Assembly: GCF_009883055.1 (NCBI RefSeq) | Contig: NZ_WWVR01000011.1 | Location: forward strand, 105,133 to 169,132 | Direction of reading: 5' to 3' | Length of the DNA stretch: 64,000 bases | DNA from: Blautia sp. BIOML-A1 | Lineage (GTDB): Bacteria > Bacillota > Clostridia > Lachnospirales > Lachnospiraceae | Translations under genes and position numbers: made by a program | The notes under the pieces: generated by a model | What the model was told of the DNA's origin: nothing | The model's database searches: none | The model's input: only the letters and a program-made list of their open reading frames with translations | Shown: piece by piece, positions 34,450 through 42,800 of the stretch | How the letters are laid out: each line of letters starts with the position of its first letter | Numbering within the stretch: the first letter of the stretch is position 1

Positions 34450-35286
34450 ATGAAACATATTTATCTGAATTTAAAAAGATTTGATGTTCCAGTGGAATTC
34501 GGAGGCGTAAACCGTCTTGCTCCAGTTGCTGACTGGGCATCCTGTATTGTAAAGAATACGCAGGAAGAATTAAAAAAATATGATCCTTCAGAAGTGGAAT
34601 TTGGCATGTATTTTCCGGAGGTGCATCTTCTGAATGCGGCTGCAGCCAAAACAGAAGGAAGCCCTGTTCAGATCGGATGTCAGAGTGTGTTCAGAGCAGA
34701 CACCGCAGTTGGCGGAAACTTTGGTGCGTTTACCTCAAACAGACCGGCTTCTGCTATGGTGGCTGCAGGATGTGAGACTACGATCATCGGACACTGCGAA
34801 GAAAGAAATGATAAGGCAGGAATTCTTGCAGAAGCAGGCGTTACAGATACAGATGCTGTAAATCGTCTTCTGAACCAGGAAATCAAATGTGCGATTGCAC
34901 GAGGAATGAAGGTTCTTTACTGTATCGGTGAAAAGAGCGAAGAGCAGGAGCAGTGGCAGGAAGTACTTGGAAGACAGCTTGAGATCGGACTTAAAGATGT
35001 AGATACCTCAAAGGTTGTTATCGCATATGAACCAATTTGGTCTATTGGACCTGGAAAAACACCAGCCGGCAAAGAATACATTACCAAGATTGCAAAATTT
35101 GTAAAAGAAAAGACAAATGGCATGGACATTGTATATGGCGGCGGCCTAAAACAGGATAATGCAGAAATGCTTGCTTCTATTGATGAAATCGATGGTGGAC
35201 TGATCGCTCTGACAAGATTCCAGGGTGAGATTGGATACTATCCGGAAGAGTATCTTGAAATTATCCGTCTTTATATGGGAAAGTAA
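34450..35286 (+). CDS. triosephosphate isomerase paralogue (divergent)
   Basis: 278 residues with the TIM catalytic set: Lys in 'YLNLKRFDVP' (instead of GNWK), His in IIGHCEERND, Glu in 'IAYEPIWSIGPGKTP'. The phosphate-gripping strand is 'YGGGLKQDNAE' and 'LIALTRFQGEIGYYPEE' rather than GGSV and GGASL, and there is a longer loop 1 with FGGVNR. A housekeeping TIM rarely looks like this. TIM paralogues of this kind isomerise other short phosphosugars (for example tetrulose phosphates). Inferred to act downstream of one of the aldolases. Confidence 0.82.
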   Translation: MKHIYLNLKRFDVPVEFGGVNRLAPVADWASCIVKNTQEELKKYDPSEVEFGMYFPEVHLLNAAAAKTEGSPVQIGCQSVFRADTAVGGNFGAFTSNRPASAMVAAGCETTIIGHCEERNDKAGILAEAGVTDTDAVNRLLNQEIKCAIARGMKVLYCIGEKSEEQEQWQEVLGRQLEIGLKDVDTSKVVIAYEPIWSIGPGKTPAGKEYITKIAKFVKEKTNGMDIVYGGGLKQDNAEMLASIDEIDGGLIALTRFQGEIGYYPEEYLEIIRLYMGK

Positions 35287-35321
35287 ATAACAAAACTAAA
35301 TATAATGAAGGGAGATTTACT

Positions 35322-36809
35322 ATGAAACTTGATTTTGAGTATGGACAGGGAACCATGGCAGCAGAACTGCCGGATAATACTGATATTTTTATCCCGGGAG
35401 AAACAGTAAAGGATCCGGCTTGTATTCCGGAAGATCAGCTGGAGGCTGCTTATCTGGAAAGTCTGGCGCATCCGATTGGAATGCCTACTTTAACAGAACT
35501 GGCAGGACCTGGCAAAACAGTTACCTTTATTGTTCCGGACCGTGTAAAGGGTGGAGAACAGGCTACCAGTCACAGAAAATTAAGTATTAAATATATTTTA
35601 AGAGAATTATATGCTGCCGGTGTTGAGAAGAAAGATATTATGTTCATTATTTCCAACGGACTGCACCCGAGAAGCAAAGAATCTGATGCCAAAGCAATCT
35701 TTGGAGAGGAATTATTCAATGAATTCTGGCATACAGGACAGATCATCAGCCATGACAGCGAAGATCAGGAACATATGGTATATCTTGGAACCACTCACAG
35801 AGGTGATCCGGTATACATGAATAAATATGTATTTGACTGTGATATTCCGATTCTGATCGGTCATGTACAGGGAAATCCTTATGGCGGATATTCAGGTGGA
35901 TACAAACACAGTGCAACAGGTATTACAAACTGGAGATGCATTGCAAGCCATCATGTACCGTCTGTTATGCACAGAGATGATTTTACACCGGTTAACGGCG
36001 GAAGCCTTATGCGTAATAAATTTGATGAGATCAGTATGCATATGGAAGAAAAGATGGGACATCCTTTCTTCTGCTGTGATGCAGTGCTGGATACACAGTC
36101 CAGACAGATTGCAATTTATTCCGGCTATGCAAAAGAAATGATGCCGATCAGCTGGAAGCTTGCAGACAAGAGAACTTACGTACACTGGGCAGAAAAAAAA
36201 TATGATGTTCTTGTATTTGGTATGCCGCAGAAATTCCACTATGGTGATGGAATGGGAACCAACCCGATTATGATGATGCAGGCTCTGAGTGCTCAGGTAC
36301 TTCGATTCAAGAGAGTCATGAGCGATAACTGTGTGATCATCTGTGCATCTACATGTAATGGATATTTCCATGATGAGCGCTGGCCATATTTAAGAGAATT
36401 ATATGACCTGTTCCAGCACGATCATATGAATACCCTGCCGGATATGAATCGTCTTGGAGAGTATTTTGCAACAAATGAAGAATATATCCGTAAATATCGT
36501 TTTACAAATGCATTCCATCCATTCCATGGCTTCTCTATGATGTCCTGCGGACACATTGCAGAAATGAACACCAGCGCAATTTATATTGTAGGTGCTGAAG
36601 AACCGGGATATGCAAGAGGAATGGGATTAAAAACAAGAGCTACATTTGAAGAAGCACTGGAAGATGCCAAGAAGAAATTTGTTGGTCAGGAACCAAACAT
36701 TCTGGCACTGCCAATGACGTTCAAAAAAGCAGCTGTACATCTCTGTATGAAAGATCCTGCACAGGACTGCATGGATGAATACGGACATCGTCATCCTTGC
36801 TGCTGTTAA
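35322..36809 (+). CDS. LarA-family nickel-dependent hydroxyacid racemase/epimerase homologue (DUF2088)
   Basis: 495 residues (LarA itself is ~425). Aligned by eye to Lactiplantibacillus plantarum LarA: the Lys that anchors the NPN cofactor is K195 in YSGGYKHSATGI, the nickel-ligand His is H211 in ASHHVPS, and catalytic H108 corresponds to H115 in NGLHPRS. The second catalytic His (H174) is Asn185 in QGNPYGGYSGG. Spacing 174-184-200 equals 185-195-211, which supports the alignment. C-terminus ends HRHPCCC. Likely a racemase/epimerase for a sugar acid or hydroxyacid rather than lactate. LarB and LarE genes are not in the window. Confidence 0.83.
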   Translation: MKLDFEYGQGTMAAELPDNTDIFIPGETVKDPACIPEDQLEAAYLESLAHPIGMPTLTELAGPGKTVTFIVPDRVKGGEQATSHRKLSIKYILRELYAAGVEKKDIMFIISNGLHPRSKESDAKAIFGEELFNEFWHTGQIISHDSEDQEHMVYLGTTHRGDPVYMNKYVFDCDIPILIGHVQGNPYGGYSGGYKHSATGITNWRCIASHHVPSVMHRDDFTPVNGGSLMRNKFDEISMHMEEKMGHPFFCCDAVLDTQSRQIAIYSGYAKEMMPISWKLADKRTYVHWAEKKYDVLVFGMPQKFHYGDGMGTNPIMMMQALSAQVLRFKRVMSDNCVIICASTCNGYFHDERWPYLRELYDLFQHDHMNTLPDMNRLGEYFATNEEYIRKYRFTNAFHPFHGFSMMSCGHIAEMNTSAIYIVGAEEPGYARGMGLKTRATFEEALEDAKKKFVGQEPNILALPMTFKKAAVHLCMKDPAQDCMDEYGHRHPCCC

Positions 36810-36812
36810 TTT

Positions 36813-36863
36813 AAAACATCCCTGTCCAGAGTCATTTATATGTTTTGGACAGGGATGTTTTTT
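36813..36863 (+). terminator. intrinsic terminator after the LarA-like gene
   Basis: AAAACATCCCTGTCCA (36813-36828) with TGGACAGGGATGTTTT (36846-36861), T6 tract. Confidence 0.88.
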
Positions 36864-36888
36864 CTTAAAAAATAAAGGAGACTGGCTT

Positions 36889-37428
36889 ATGAAGGAAAAC
36901 ACAGGTTTAAGAAAAACAACTTTGGCAGCATTGTTTCTTGCGATCGGACTGATTCTTCCGTTTATTACGATGCAGATACCGGCAGTTGGAAAAATGCTTT
37001 GTCCAATGCATATACCGGTATTGTTATGCGGTTATGTCTGCGGATGGCCATACGGACTGATCGTTGGGATCATCACACCTCTTTTGAGAGGAGTTTTGTT
37101 TGGGATGCCGGCAATTTTTCCAAATGCAGTATGCATGGCATTTGAACTTGCCACATATGGCTTTGTAGCAGGAATTTTATCGGAAAAAATGAACAGAGAT
37201 ATAAAATCACTGTATGTATCACTGATAACAGCAATGCTGTGTGGAAGAATCGTATGGGGACTGGCTTCGGCAGCAATTTATGCACTTACAGGCGGGATTT
37301 TTACCTGGAAACTGTTTCTGATGGGGGGATTTGTTAATGCTCTGCCTGGAATTATGATTCAGCTTATGCTGATCCCTGTGCTGGTAGAACGTCTGTATTG
37401 TATGGAAGGAACCTTAGAATGGAATTAA
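36889..37428 (+). CDS. ECF transporter S component-like membrane protein
   Basis: 179 residues with about five to six helices: 'TTLAALFLAIGLILPFITMQ', 'PMHIPVLLCGYVCGWPYGLIVG' (PMHxPVxLxGxxxGxxxG is typical of these S components), and a C-terminal 'GIMIQLMLIPVLVERLY'. Binds a micronutrient for the energy-coupling-factor module, substrate unknown. ATG 36889 has AAAGGAG 9 bp upstream; the frame extends into the terminator and is not used. Overlaps the next gene by 10 bp. Confidence 0.75.
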   Translation: MKENTGLRKTTLAALFLAIGLILPFITMQIPAVGKMLCPMHIPVLLCGYVCGWPYGLIVGIITPLLRGVLFGMPAIFPNAVCMAFELATYGFVAGILSEKMNRDIKSLYVSLITAMLCGRIVWGLASAAIYALTGGIFTWKLFLMGGFVNALPGIMIQLMLIPVLVERLYCMEGTLEWN

Positions 37429-38033
37429 AGAGCCATTGCCGGGAAAGATTTGAGCCGGCAGTTGATGCCATCAGACAGCTTCTGGAAGAGAAGAAGGGTT
37501 CAGATGAACCGTTGCTGGCTGCGATTGACGGAAGATGCGGAAGTGGAAAAACCACACTGGGGGAATATCTGAAACAGATTTTTGACTGCAATCTGTTTCG
37601 GATGGATGATTTTTTTCTGCGGATGGAACAGAGGACTCCGGAGCGCTTAAGAGAGGTCGGAGGAAATGTAGATTATGAACGGTTTGAGGAGACGGTCTTA
37701 AGACCGCTTCTTCAGAAAGAGCAGGTATGCTATCAGCCATTCAGCTGTCAGAAATGGGGACTGCTAAAAGCATATCCAATCCCCTATAAGAGACTGAATA
37801 TAATAGAGGGTTCCTACAGTATGCATCCATACTTTAAGAACCCTTATCATGTCCGTATCTTTATGAATATTTCTCCTGAAGATCAGATTGCCAATATAAA
37901 AAGACGTAATGGTCTTGAAAAAGCAAAACAATTTCAGAATATATGGATTCCAAAAGAGGAAGCCTATTTTGAAAAATTCCATGTAATGGAGGGTGCGATC
38001 CAGATCATGTGGAATCTGAAAACGGAAGAATAG
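37419..38033 (+). CDS. uridine-kinase-like P-loop kinase
   Basis: 204 residues: Walker A 'DGRCGSGKTTLGEYL' at residues ~46-60, 'LFRMDDFFLRMEQRTPERL', 'GGNVDYERFEETVL' and 'IIEGSYSMHPYF', as in the uridine kinase / nucleoside-vitamin kinase family. Starts inside the ECF gene (GGAAGGA, 8 bp, ATG 37419). Coupling to an ECF S component suggests it traps the imported micronutrient or nucleoside by phosphorylation. Confidence 0.82.
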   Translation: MELKSHCRERFEPAVDAIRQLLEEKKGSDEPLLAAIDGRCGSGKTTLGEYLKQIFDCNLFRMDDFFLRMEQRTPERLREVGGNVDYERFEETVLRPLLQKEQVCYQPFSCQKWGLLKAYPIPYKRLNIIEGSYSMHPYFKNPYHVRIFMNISPEDQIANIKRRNGLEKAKQFQNIWIPKEEAYFEKFHVMEGAIQIMWNLKTEE

Positions 38034-38036
38034 AGG

Positions 38037-38921
38037 CTATTCTATCAGGGAAATCTCCAGGTGATAGGTTGCTTCTTTTCCTGCCTCCAGTGCAATAATG
38101 CCATACTTGTGAGCAAAAACATCATCATCCTGATGGAAGATGGCAGAACCGTTCCAGGGCTCCAGACAGAGAAATGGAGCCTTTCCTCCGGCAGGTGTCC
38201 AAATTGCGAGAGATTCAAAATCAGGGTAATACACGGACACACCTTTCTCTGTAACTGTATTTAAGAAAGAAACGCGATGTGAGTTTGTCTTTTCAAAGAA
38301 AACAGCATCCTGATCAAACATTGGAATTGTGAGCGGAAGGGTATTGCCTTCTGCTTTTTGCTGTACCTTGTGTTTAAAATTAAATTCCAGATTCTTAATG
38401 TCATATTCGTAGGAGATAAAATTTTCTTCTTTTTCAAATCTCAGAATACAATTTTCAATAGTTTCCCCAGGATTGACCGGGCACATAAAACCAGGATGTG
38501 CACCAATGTGGTAGTACATAGTTTCAGAATCCTTGTTTGTGACTCTATAATCCATAGACAGAGTGCTGCCATTCAGATGATAAGCCAAACGAAGTTCAAA
38601 ATGATAAGGATAGTGTTTTTGTGTCTCTTCATTTGCTTTCAGCAGAAAAGTGATGGAATTCTCGGTTTGTTCTGTTACTTCAAATTCAGATTCCTTGCAA
38701 AAACCATGCTTGGGCATCTGATATATATGATCTTTGATAACAGTTTCTCCGTTTCGGACATTTCCCACAGCAGGAAAAAGAAGCGGAGAAGAGCGGAGCC
38801 AGTAGGTCGGATCAGAGTTCCATATATACTCTTTTCCCTCTGGGCTGGAATAGGAATTTAACTCGGCACCAAGTGTGTTTACAAGTACGTGATAATCATT
38901 GGATTGTAATTTAATCTGCAT
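38037..38921 (-). CDS. aldose 1-epimerase family protein (LacX/GalM-like)
   Basis: 294 residues: 'LGAELNSYSSPEGKEYIWN', 'PYHFELRLAYHLNGSTLSMDY', catalytic His in 'YHIGAHPGFMCPV' and a C-terminal Glu in GKEATYHLEISL. Mutarotase of hexoses or hexose phosphates. Ends 3 bp from the convergent kinase gene with no terminator visible. A palindrome resembling the LacI operators lies ~90 bp upstream. Confidence 0.85.
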   Translation of the reverse strand: MQIKLQSNDYHVLVNTLGAELNSYSSPEGKEYIWNSDPTYWLRSSPLLFPAVGNVRNGETVIKDHIYQMPKHGFCKESEFEVTEQTENSITFLLKANEETQKHYPYHFELRLAYHLNGSTLSMDYRVTNKDSETMYYHIGAHPGFMCPVNPGETIENCILRFEKEENFISYEYDIKNLEFNFKHKVQQKAEGNTLPLTIPMFDQDAVFFEKTNSHRVSFLNTVTEKGVSVYYPDFESLAIWTPAGGKAPFLCLEPWNGSAIFHQDDDVFAHKYGIIALEAGKEATYHLEISLIE

Positions 38922-39010
38922 AATAAACCCCCTTACAATAAATAAAAGATATATAGTAATTGCCGTATCTTAAGCGTACCATAAAAACGCTGTAATGGAA
39001 GTAAAAGTTG

Positions 39011-39024
39011 GACAATCGTTTGTC
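39011..39024. promoter_or_regulatory. operator-like palindrome in the epimerase/M42 divergent region
   Basis: GACAATCGTTTGTC, a 14-bp near-perfect palindrome related to the CAAACGTTTG sites. On the minus strand a TAAGAT -10 (38972-38967) lies downstream toward the epimerase gene. Nothing else is recognised in 38922-39206. Confidence 0.45.
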
Positions 39025-39206
39025 GGCTGTTATCAGAAAAAATCATCCGGTTCCGAATCGGTGATGGCTTTGTTACCCGTATGTTGCGGGATATTATCTG
39101 TGAACAGTTTACAGTATTTTGGAGAATGTGTATAATAAAAGAATAGGAAACACAGGAAAACGGTAATAATATAAATACAGTAGAAAGCGGAAGGAAAACA
39201 GGCAGG

Positions 39207-40220
39207 ATGAACGAAAACTTTTTGCATGCTCTTCTTGGCAGTATTTCAGTGTCCGGATATGAAGAACCGGTACAGGATATTGTAGAAGAAGAGATGAAAG
39301 ACTATGTGGATGAGATCCGCCGGGATGAAATGCAGAATCTGGTCTGCGTTTTGAATCCGGACAGTGATGTGAAGATCATGCTTTCGGCACATGCAGATGA
39401 AATCGGTCTTATGATATCCAATATCAGAGAAGACGGAAGGCTGCAGGTGATCGACAGAGGCGGAATTGTTCCGGCAACTTATCCGGGGCAGCAGGTAAGG
39501 ATCCGGACTTCCAATGGTGAAGTTTACGGTGTGGTTGAGGCATATCGAAATCTGTTTAAAGAAGAGAAACTTGAGACTAGACATTTCCTGATCGATATCG
39601 GAGCAAAAGACAGGGAGGATGCACTGAAATATGTAAATCTCGGAGATCCGATCGTTCGGGATACACACATCCGTAAGCTCGCGAACGGGAAATTTACGGC
39701 CCGTGCTCTTGACGACAGACTTGGTGTTTACATCATCATGGAAGCAATGAAGAGGGCAAAAGAACGAGGATGTAAGGCAGGTGTTTACGGTGCTTCAACA
39801 ACAGGAGAAGAAACAACGAAGACGGGGGCTTACTGGACAAGCACACGGATCAATCCGACAATGGCAATCGTTGTCGATGTGACTTATGCAAGTGATTACA
39901 ATGGAATGGATCCGGCTGAAACGGGAACTGTTCTTCTGGGAGAAGGTCCGGTTCTGTGTAACAGTCCTATTGTAGTAAAAGCCTTGAATGCAAAAATGGA
40001 AGAATGTGCAAAAGAAGCCGGAATTCCGGTTCAGAGAGAAGCTGCAAGCAGACTTACTTACACAGACGGTGATAAAATTCATTTTTCCAACCAGGGAATA
40101 CCGATGGTACTGGTATCCATTCCATTGCGTTATATGCATATGCCAGCGGAAGTGGCCGATGAAAAAGATGTGGAAGGCTGCATAGAATTGATTGCAGAAT
40201 TCCTTGTAAAGTGTGTATAA
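39207..40220 (+). CDS. M42 family metallopeptidase (deblocking aminopeptidase / endoglucanase-M type)
   Basis: 337 residues. Metal ligands of the di-zinc site are visible: H in 'MLSAHADEIGLMI', D in ARALDDRLG, EE in TGEETTKTG, D in 'AIVVDVTYASD' and H in 'LRYMHMPAEV'. Cytosolic cobalt/zinc aminopeptidase that forms dodecamers in characterised relatives. The start has GAAAACAGGCAGG upstream. It precedes gldA by 56 bp. Confidence 0.9.
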   Translation: MNENFLHALLGSISVSGYEEPVQDIVEEEMKDYVDEIRRDEMQNLVCVLNPDSDVKIMLSAHADEIGLMISNIREDGRLQVIDRGGIVPATYPGQQVRIRTSNGEVYGVVEAYRNLFKEEKLETRHFLIDIGAKDREDALKYVNLGDPIVRDTHIRKLANGKFTARALDDRLGVYIIMEAMKRAKERGCKAGVYGASTTGEETTKTGAYWTSTRINPTMAIVVDVTYASDYNGMDPAETGTVLLGEGPVLCNSPIVVKALNAKMEECAKEAGIPVQREAASRLTYTDGDKIHFSNQGIPMVLVSIPLRYMHMPAEVADEKDVEGCIELIAEFLVKCV

Positions 40221-40276
40221 TAGGTGTGGAAACCAGTAAAAAGTGTAACAATAGAAACGTAGAAAGGAGTATTTTT

Positions 40277-41377
40277 ATGGCAAAAATCTTAATCAGCCCT
40301 TCCAAATATGTTCAGGGATCAGGAGAAATGAAAAACATCGGCAAATATGCCGCAGCAGCAGGAAAAAAAGCACTGGTTCTGATCAGCCAGGGTGGTTATA
40401 AGAGAATCGGCAAAATGATCGAAGATAGTTTTGCTGAAAATAACTGTGAACTTGTTTTTGATTATTTCAATGGTGAATGCAGCACCAATGAAATCGACAG
40501 ACTGCTGAAAGTAGTTAAAGACAACGGCTGTGATCTTACAATTGGTATTGGCGGCGGCAAGATTTTTGATACAGGGAAAGCTGTTGCGCATTATGCCGGA
40601 ACACAGGTGTTCATCTGTCCGACGATCGCGTCCACAGATGCTCCTTGCAGTGCTTTGTCTGTAATCTATACGGATGAGGGCGTTTTTGAAAAATATTTAT
40701 TCCTTCCGGCTAATCCAAATCTTGTTATGATGGATACAGAGATCATTGCAAAATCTCCTGTCAGACTTACTGTAGCAGGTATGGGTGATGCGCTTGCAAC
40801 TTATTTTGAGGCAAGAGCATGCCAGAGAAGTGAAGCAACTTCCTGCGCAGGCGGAAACACAACAGGTGCTGCTATGGCACTTGCAGAGCTTTGCTTTGAT
40901 ACCCTGATGGAAGAAGGCGTAAAGGCTAAAATTGCTTTGGAAGCAGGCGTATGTACTCCGGCAGTGGAAAAGATTATTGAGGCAAATACTCTGCTTTCCG
41001 GAATTGGATTTGAAAGTGCAGGACTTGCAGGAGCTCATGCAATCCACAATGGTCTGACAGTACTGGAAGAATGCCATCATATGTATCATGGTGAAAAGGT
41101 TGCATTTGGAACCCTGGCACAGCTGGTACTGGAAAATGTCCCACATGAAGAATTGGAAGAAATTATTATGTGGTGCATAGAAGTGGGACTTCCGGTCACA
41201 CTTGAAGAACTTGGAGCAGGTAATGTAACAGATGAGCAGCTTATGGAAGTTGCAAAGGCTGCAAGTGCAGAAGGTGATACTCTCCAGAATATGCCATTCA
41301 CAGTTACACCGGAGAGTGTATTTGCAGCGATCAAGGCAGCAGATGCATATGGCAGATATTATCTTGGAGAGGAATAA
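40277..41377 (+). CDS. gldA: glycerol dehydrogenase
   Basis: 366 residues of the iron/zinc alcohol dehydrogenase family, NAD-binding 'GIGGGKIFDTGKAVAHY', metal Asp/His in 'GMGDALATYFEARACQ' and 'GLAGAHAIHNGLTV...HHMYHGEKVAFGT'. Interconverts glycerol and dihydroxyacetone. ATG 40277 has AGAAAGGAG upstream. Could feed or drain the triose pool of the neighbouring locus. Confidence 0.92.
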   Translation: MAKILISPSKYVQGSGEMKNIGKYAAAAGKKALVLISQGGYKRIGKMIEDSFAENNCELVFDYFNGECSTNEIDRLLKVVKDNGCDLTIGIGGGKIFDTGKAVAHYAGTQVFICPTIASTDAPCSALSVIYTDEGVFEKYLFLPANPNLVMMDTEIIAKSPVRLTVAGMGDALATYFEARACQRSEATSCAGGNTTGAAMALAELCFDTLMEEGVKAKIALEAGVCTPAVEKIIEANTLLSGIGFESAGLAGAHAIHNGLTVLEECHHMYHGEKVAFGTLAQLVLENVPHEELEEIIMWCIEVGLPVTLEELGAGNVTDEQLMEVAKAASAEGDTLQNMPFTVTPESVFAAIKAADAYGRYYLGEE

Positions 41378-41474
41378 GCAGAGTATAATGTTTTTTGTAC
41401 AAAAGTGACTTTACAAATCCATCCGGAAAAGGTAAGATTCTTTTATAAAATACTTTACAAAAGGAATCTTTGAG

Positions 41475-42578
41475 ATGGCTGGAACGGAAAAGAAAAACAG
41501 TACAAAATGTCAAATTATTAATTATATTATAAATCAAAAAGCAACATCTAAAGTAGAATTATCCAGGAATCTGAATCTCAGCATGCCGACAGTTTTGTCT
41601 AATGTAAATGAACTGCTGGCCAGTGGAATTGCAGTTGAAATGGGAGAATATGAGTCTACCGGCGGACGAAAAGCGAAAATGATCAGTATTAATCCTGCAT
41701 ATCGCTATGCAGTTGGAATTAGAATTACTGCAAAACATGTAGGGTTTGTACTTGTAAATCTGAAATCCGAAATTGAAAAGTATGAAAGAATCCGGATGGA
41801 ATTTTCAACAGAAGCTTCTTACTATTCGCAGATCAGGGATGAACTGAAACGTTTTTTGATAGATGTAGAAAATCAGGACAGAATTCTTGGAATCGGTATC
41901 TCTGTTCCAGGAATTATAAGGTCAGGAGAGAGAATGCTGATCAAGTCACATGCACTTCAACTAGAGAATTACAGTCTCAGTTTCCTGGAACAGGCATTTT
42001 CACTGCCAGTATACTTTGAAAACGATGCTAATGCAGCAATGATGGCAGAAGACTTAGACAGATATAAAAATGCATTGTACCTGTCACTGAATAATACTCT
42101 TGGTGGAGCATTTTGTATTGATGGAAAATTAATACTGGGAGAGAATCAGAAGGCTGGAGAATTTGGGCATATGATCCTGGTTCCGGGAGGAAAGAAATGT
42201 TATTGCGGAAAGCTGGGATGTGCAGATGCTTATTGTGCAGCAAGTGTGTTAACAGATGAAACACACCAGACATTAGAACAGTTTATGGCACATTTAGAAG
42301 AAAAGGAAGCAAGTGCAGAAGAGATTTGGCAGGAGTATCTGAAAAATCTGGCGATTTTGATATCGAATTTGCGAATGGCATACGATATGGATATTATTCT
42401 TGGAGGTGAAGTCGGAGGATATCTGTCAGAGTATATGATACCATTGGGAGAGAAAGTAATGGAATACAATGGATTTGATCATGATGTGAGATATCTGAAA
42501 ACCTGTTCTTACAAGAAAGAGGCCTCTGCAGTGGGTGTGGCGAAATATTTTCTGCAGGAGTTTATAAAAAACATATAA
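41475..42578 (+). CDS. ROK family transcriptional regulator
   Basis: 367 residues: N-terminal winged HTH ('ATSKVELSRNLNLSMPTVLSNVNEL'), then a ROK sugar-kinase-like domain with 'GIGISVPGIIRSGERML', 'FENDANAAMMAEDL' and the zinc motif CYCGKLGCADAYC. DNA-binding repressor of the XylR/NagC type responding to a sugar. Upstream, AAAGTGACTTT (41405-41415) is a perfect 11-bp palindrome and could be its own operator. It precedes the alcohol dehydrogenase/GPH pair and is its likely controller. Confidence 0.9.
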   Translation: MAGTEKKNSTKCQIINYIINQKATSKVELSRNLNLSMPTVLSNVNELLASGIAVEMGEYESTGGRKAKMISINPAYRYAVGIRITAKHVGFVLVNLKSEIEKYERIRMEFSTEASYYSQIRDELKRFLIDVENQDRILGIGISVPGIIRSGERMLIKSHALQLENYSLSFLEQAFSLPVYFENDANAAMMAEDLDRYKNALYLSLNNTLGGAFCIDGKLILGENQKAGEFGHMILVPGGKKCYCGKLGCADAYCAASVLTDETHQTLEQFMAHLEEKEASAEEIWQEYLKNLAILISNLRMAYDMDIILGGEVGGYLSEYMIPLGEKVMEYNGFDHDVRYLKTCSYKKEASAVGVAKYFLQEFIKNI

Positions 42579-42606
42579 TTATGATCTTAGTATCAAGAGC
42601 TTATAA

Positions 42607-42650
42607 TCCAGAGAGGAAACACGGAAAAATGTTTTCTCTCTGGATTTTTT
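42607..42650 (+). terminator. intrinsic terminator after the ROK regulator
   Basis: TCCAGAGAGGAAA / TTTTCTCTCTGGA (42607-42619 with 42632-42644), T6. Confidence 0.88.
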
Positions 42651-42715
42651 GTTGTCAAAATGCATAAATTCATTTAAATAATCTTGTGCAATAGGCAGAA
42701 GTTAACAAAGATATA

Positions 42716-42743
42716 TTGACAAATTGAGTTTGATGGATAATAA
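42716..42743 (+). promoter_or_regulatory. sigma70 promoter of the dehydrogenase-symporter operon
   Basis: TTGACA (42716-42721), 16 bp, TAATAA (42738-42743). Overlapping A/T-rich dyads (TTTAATAAAACATTTAATAAA) follow. Confidence 0.65.
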
Positions 42744-42800
42744 TGTAATTACTTTAATAAAACATTTAATAAAAGATGATAAATAAAGGAGGAACTTATT

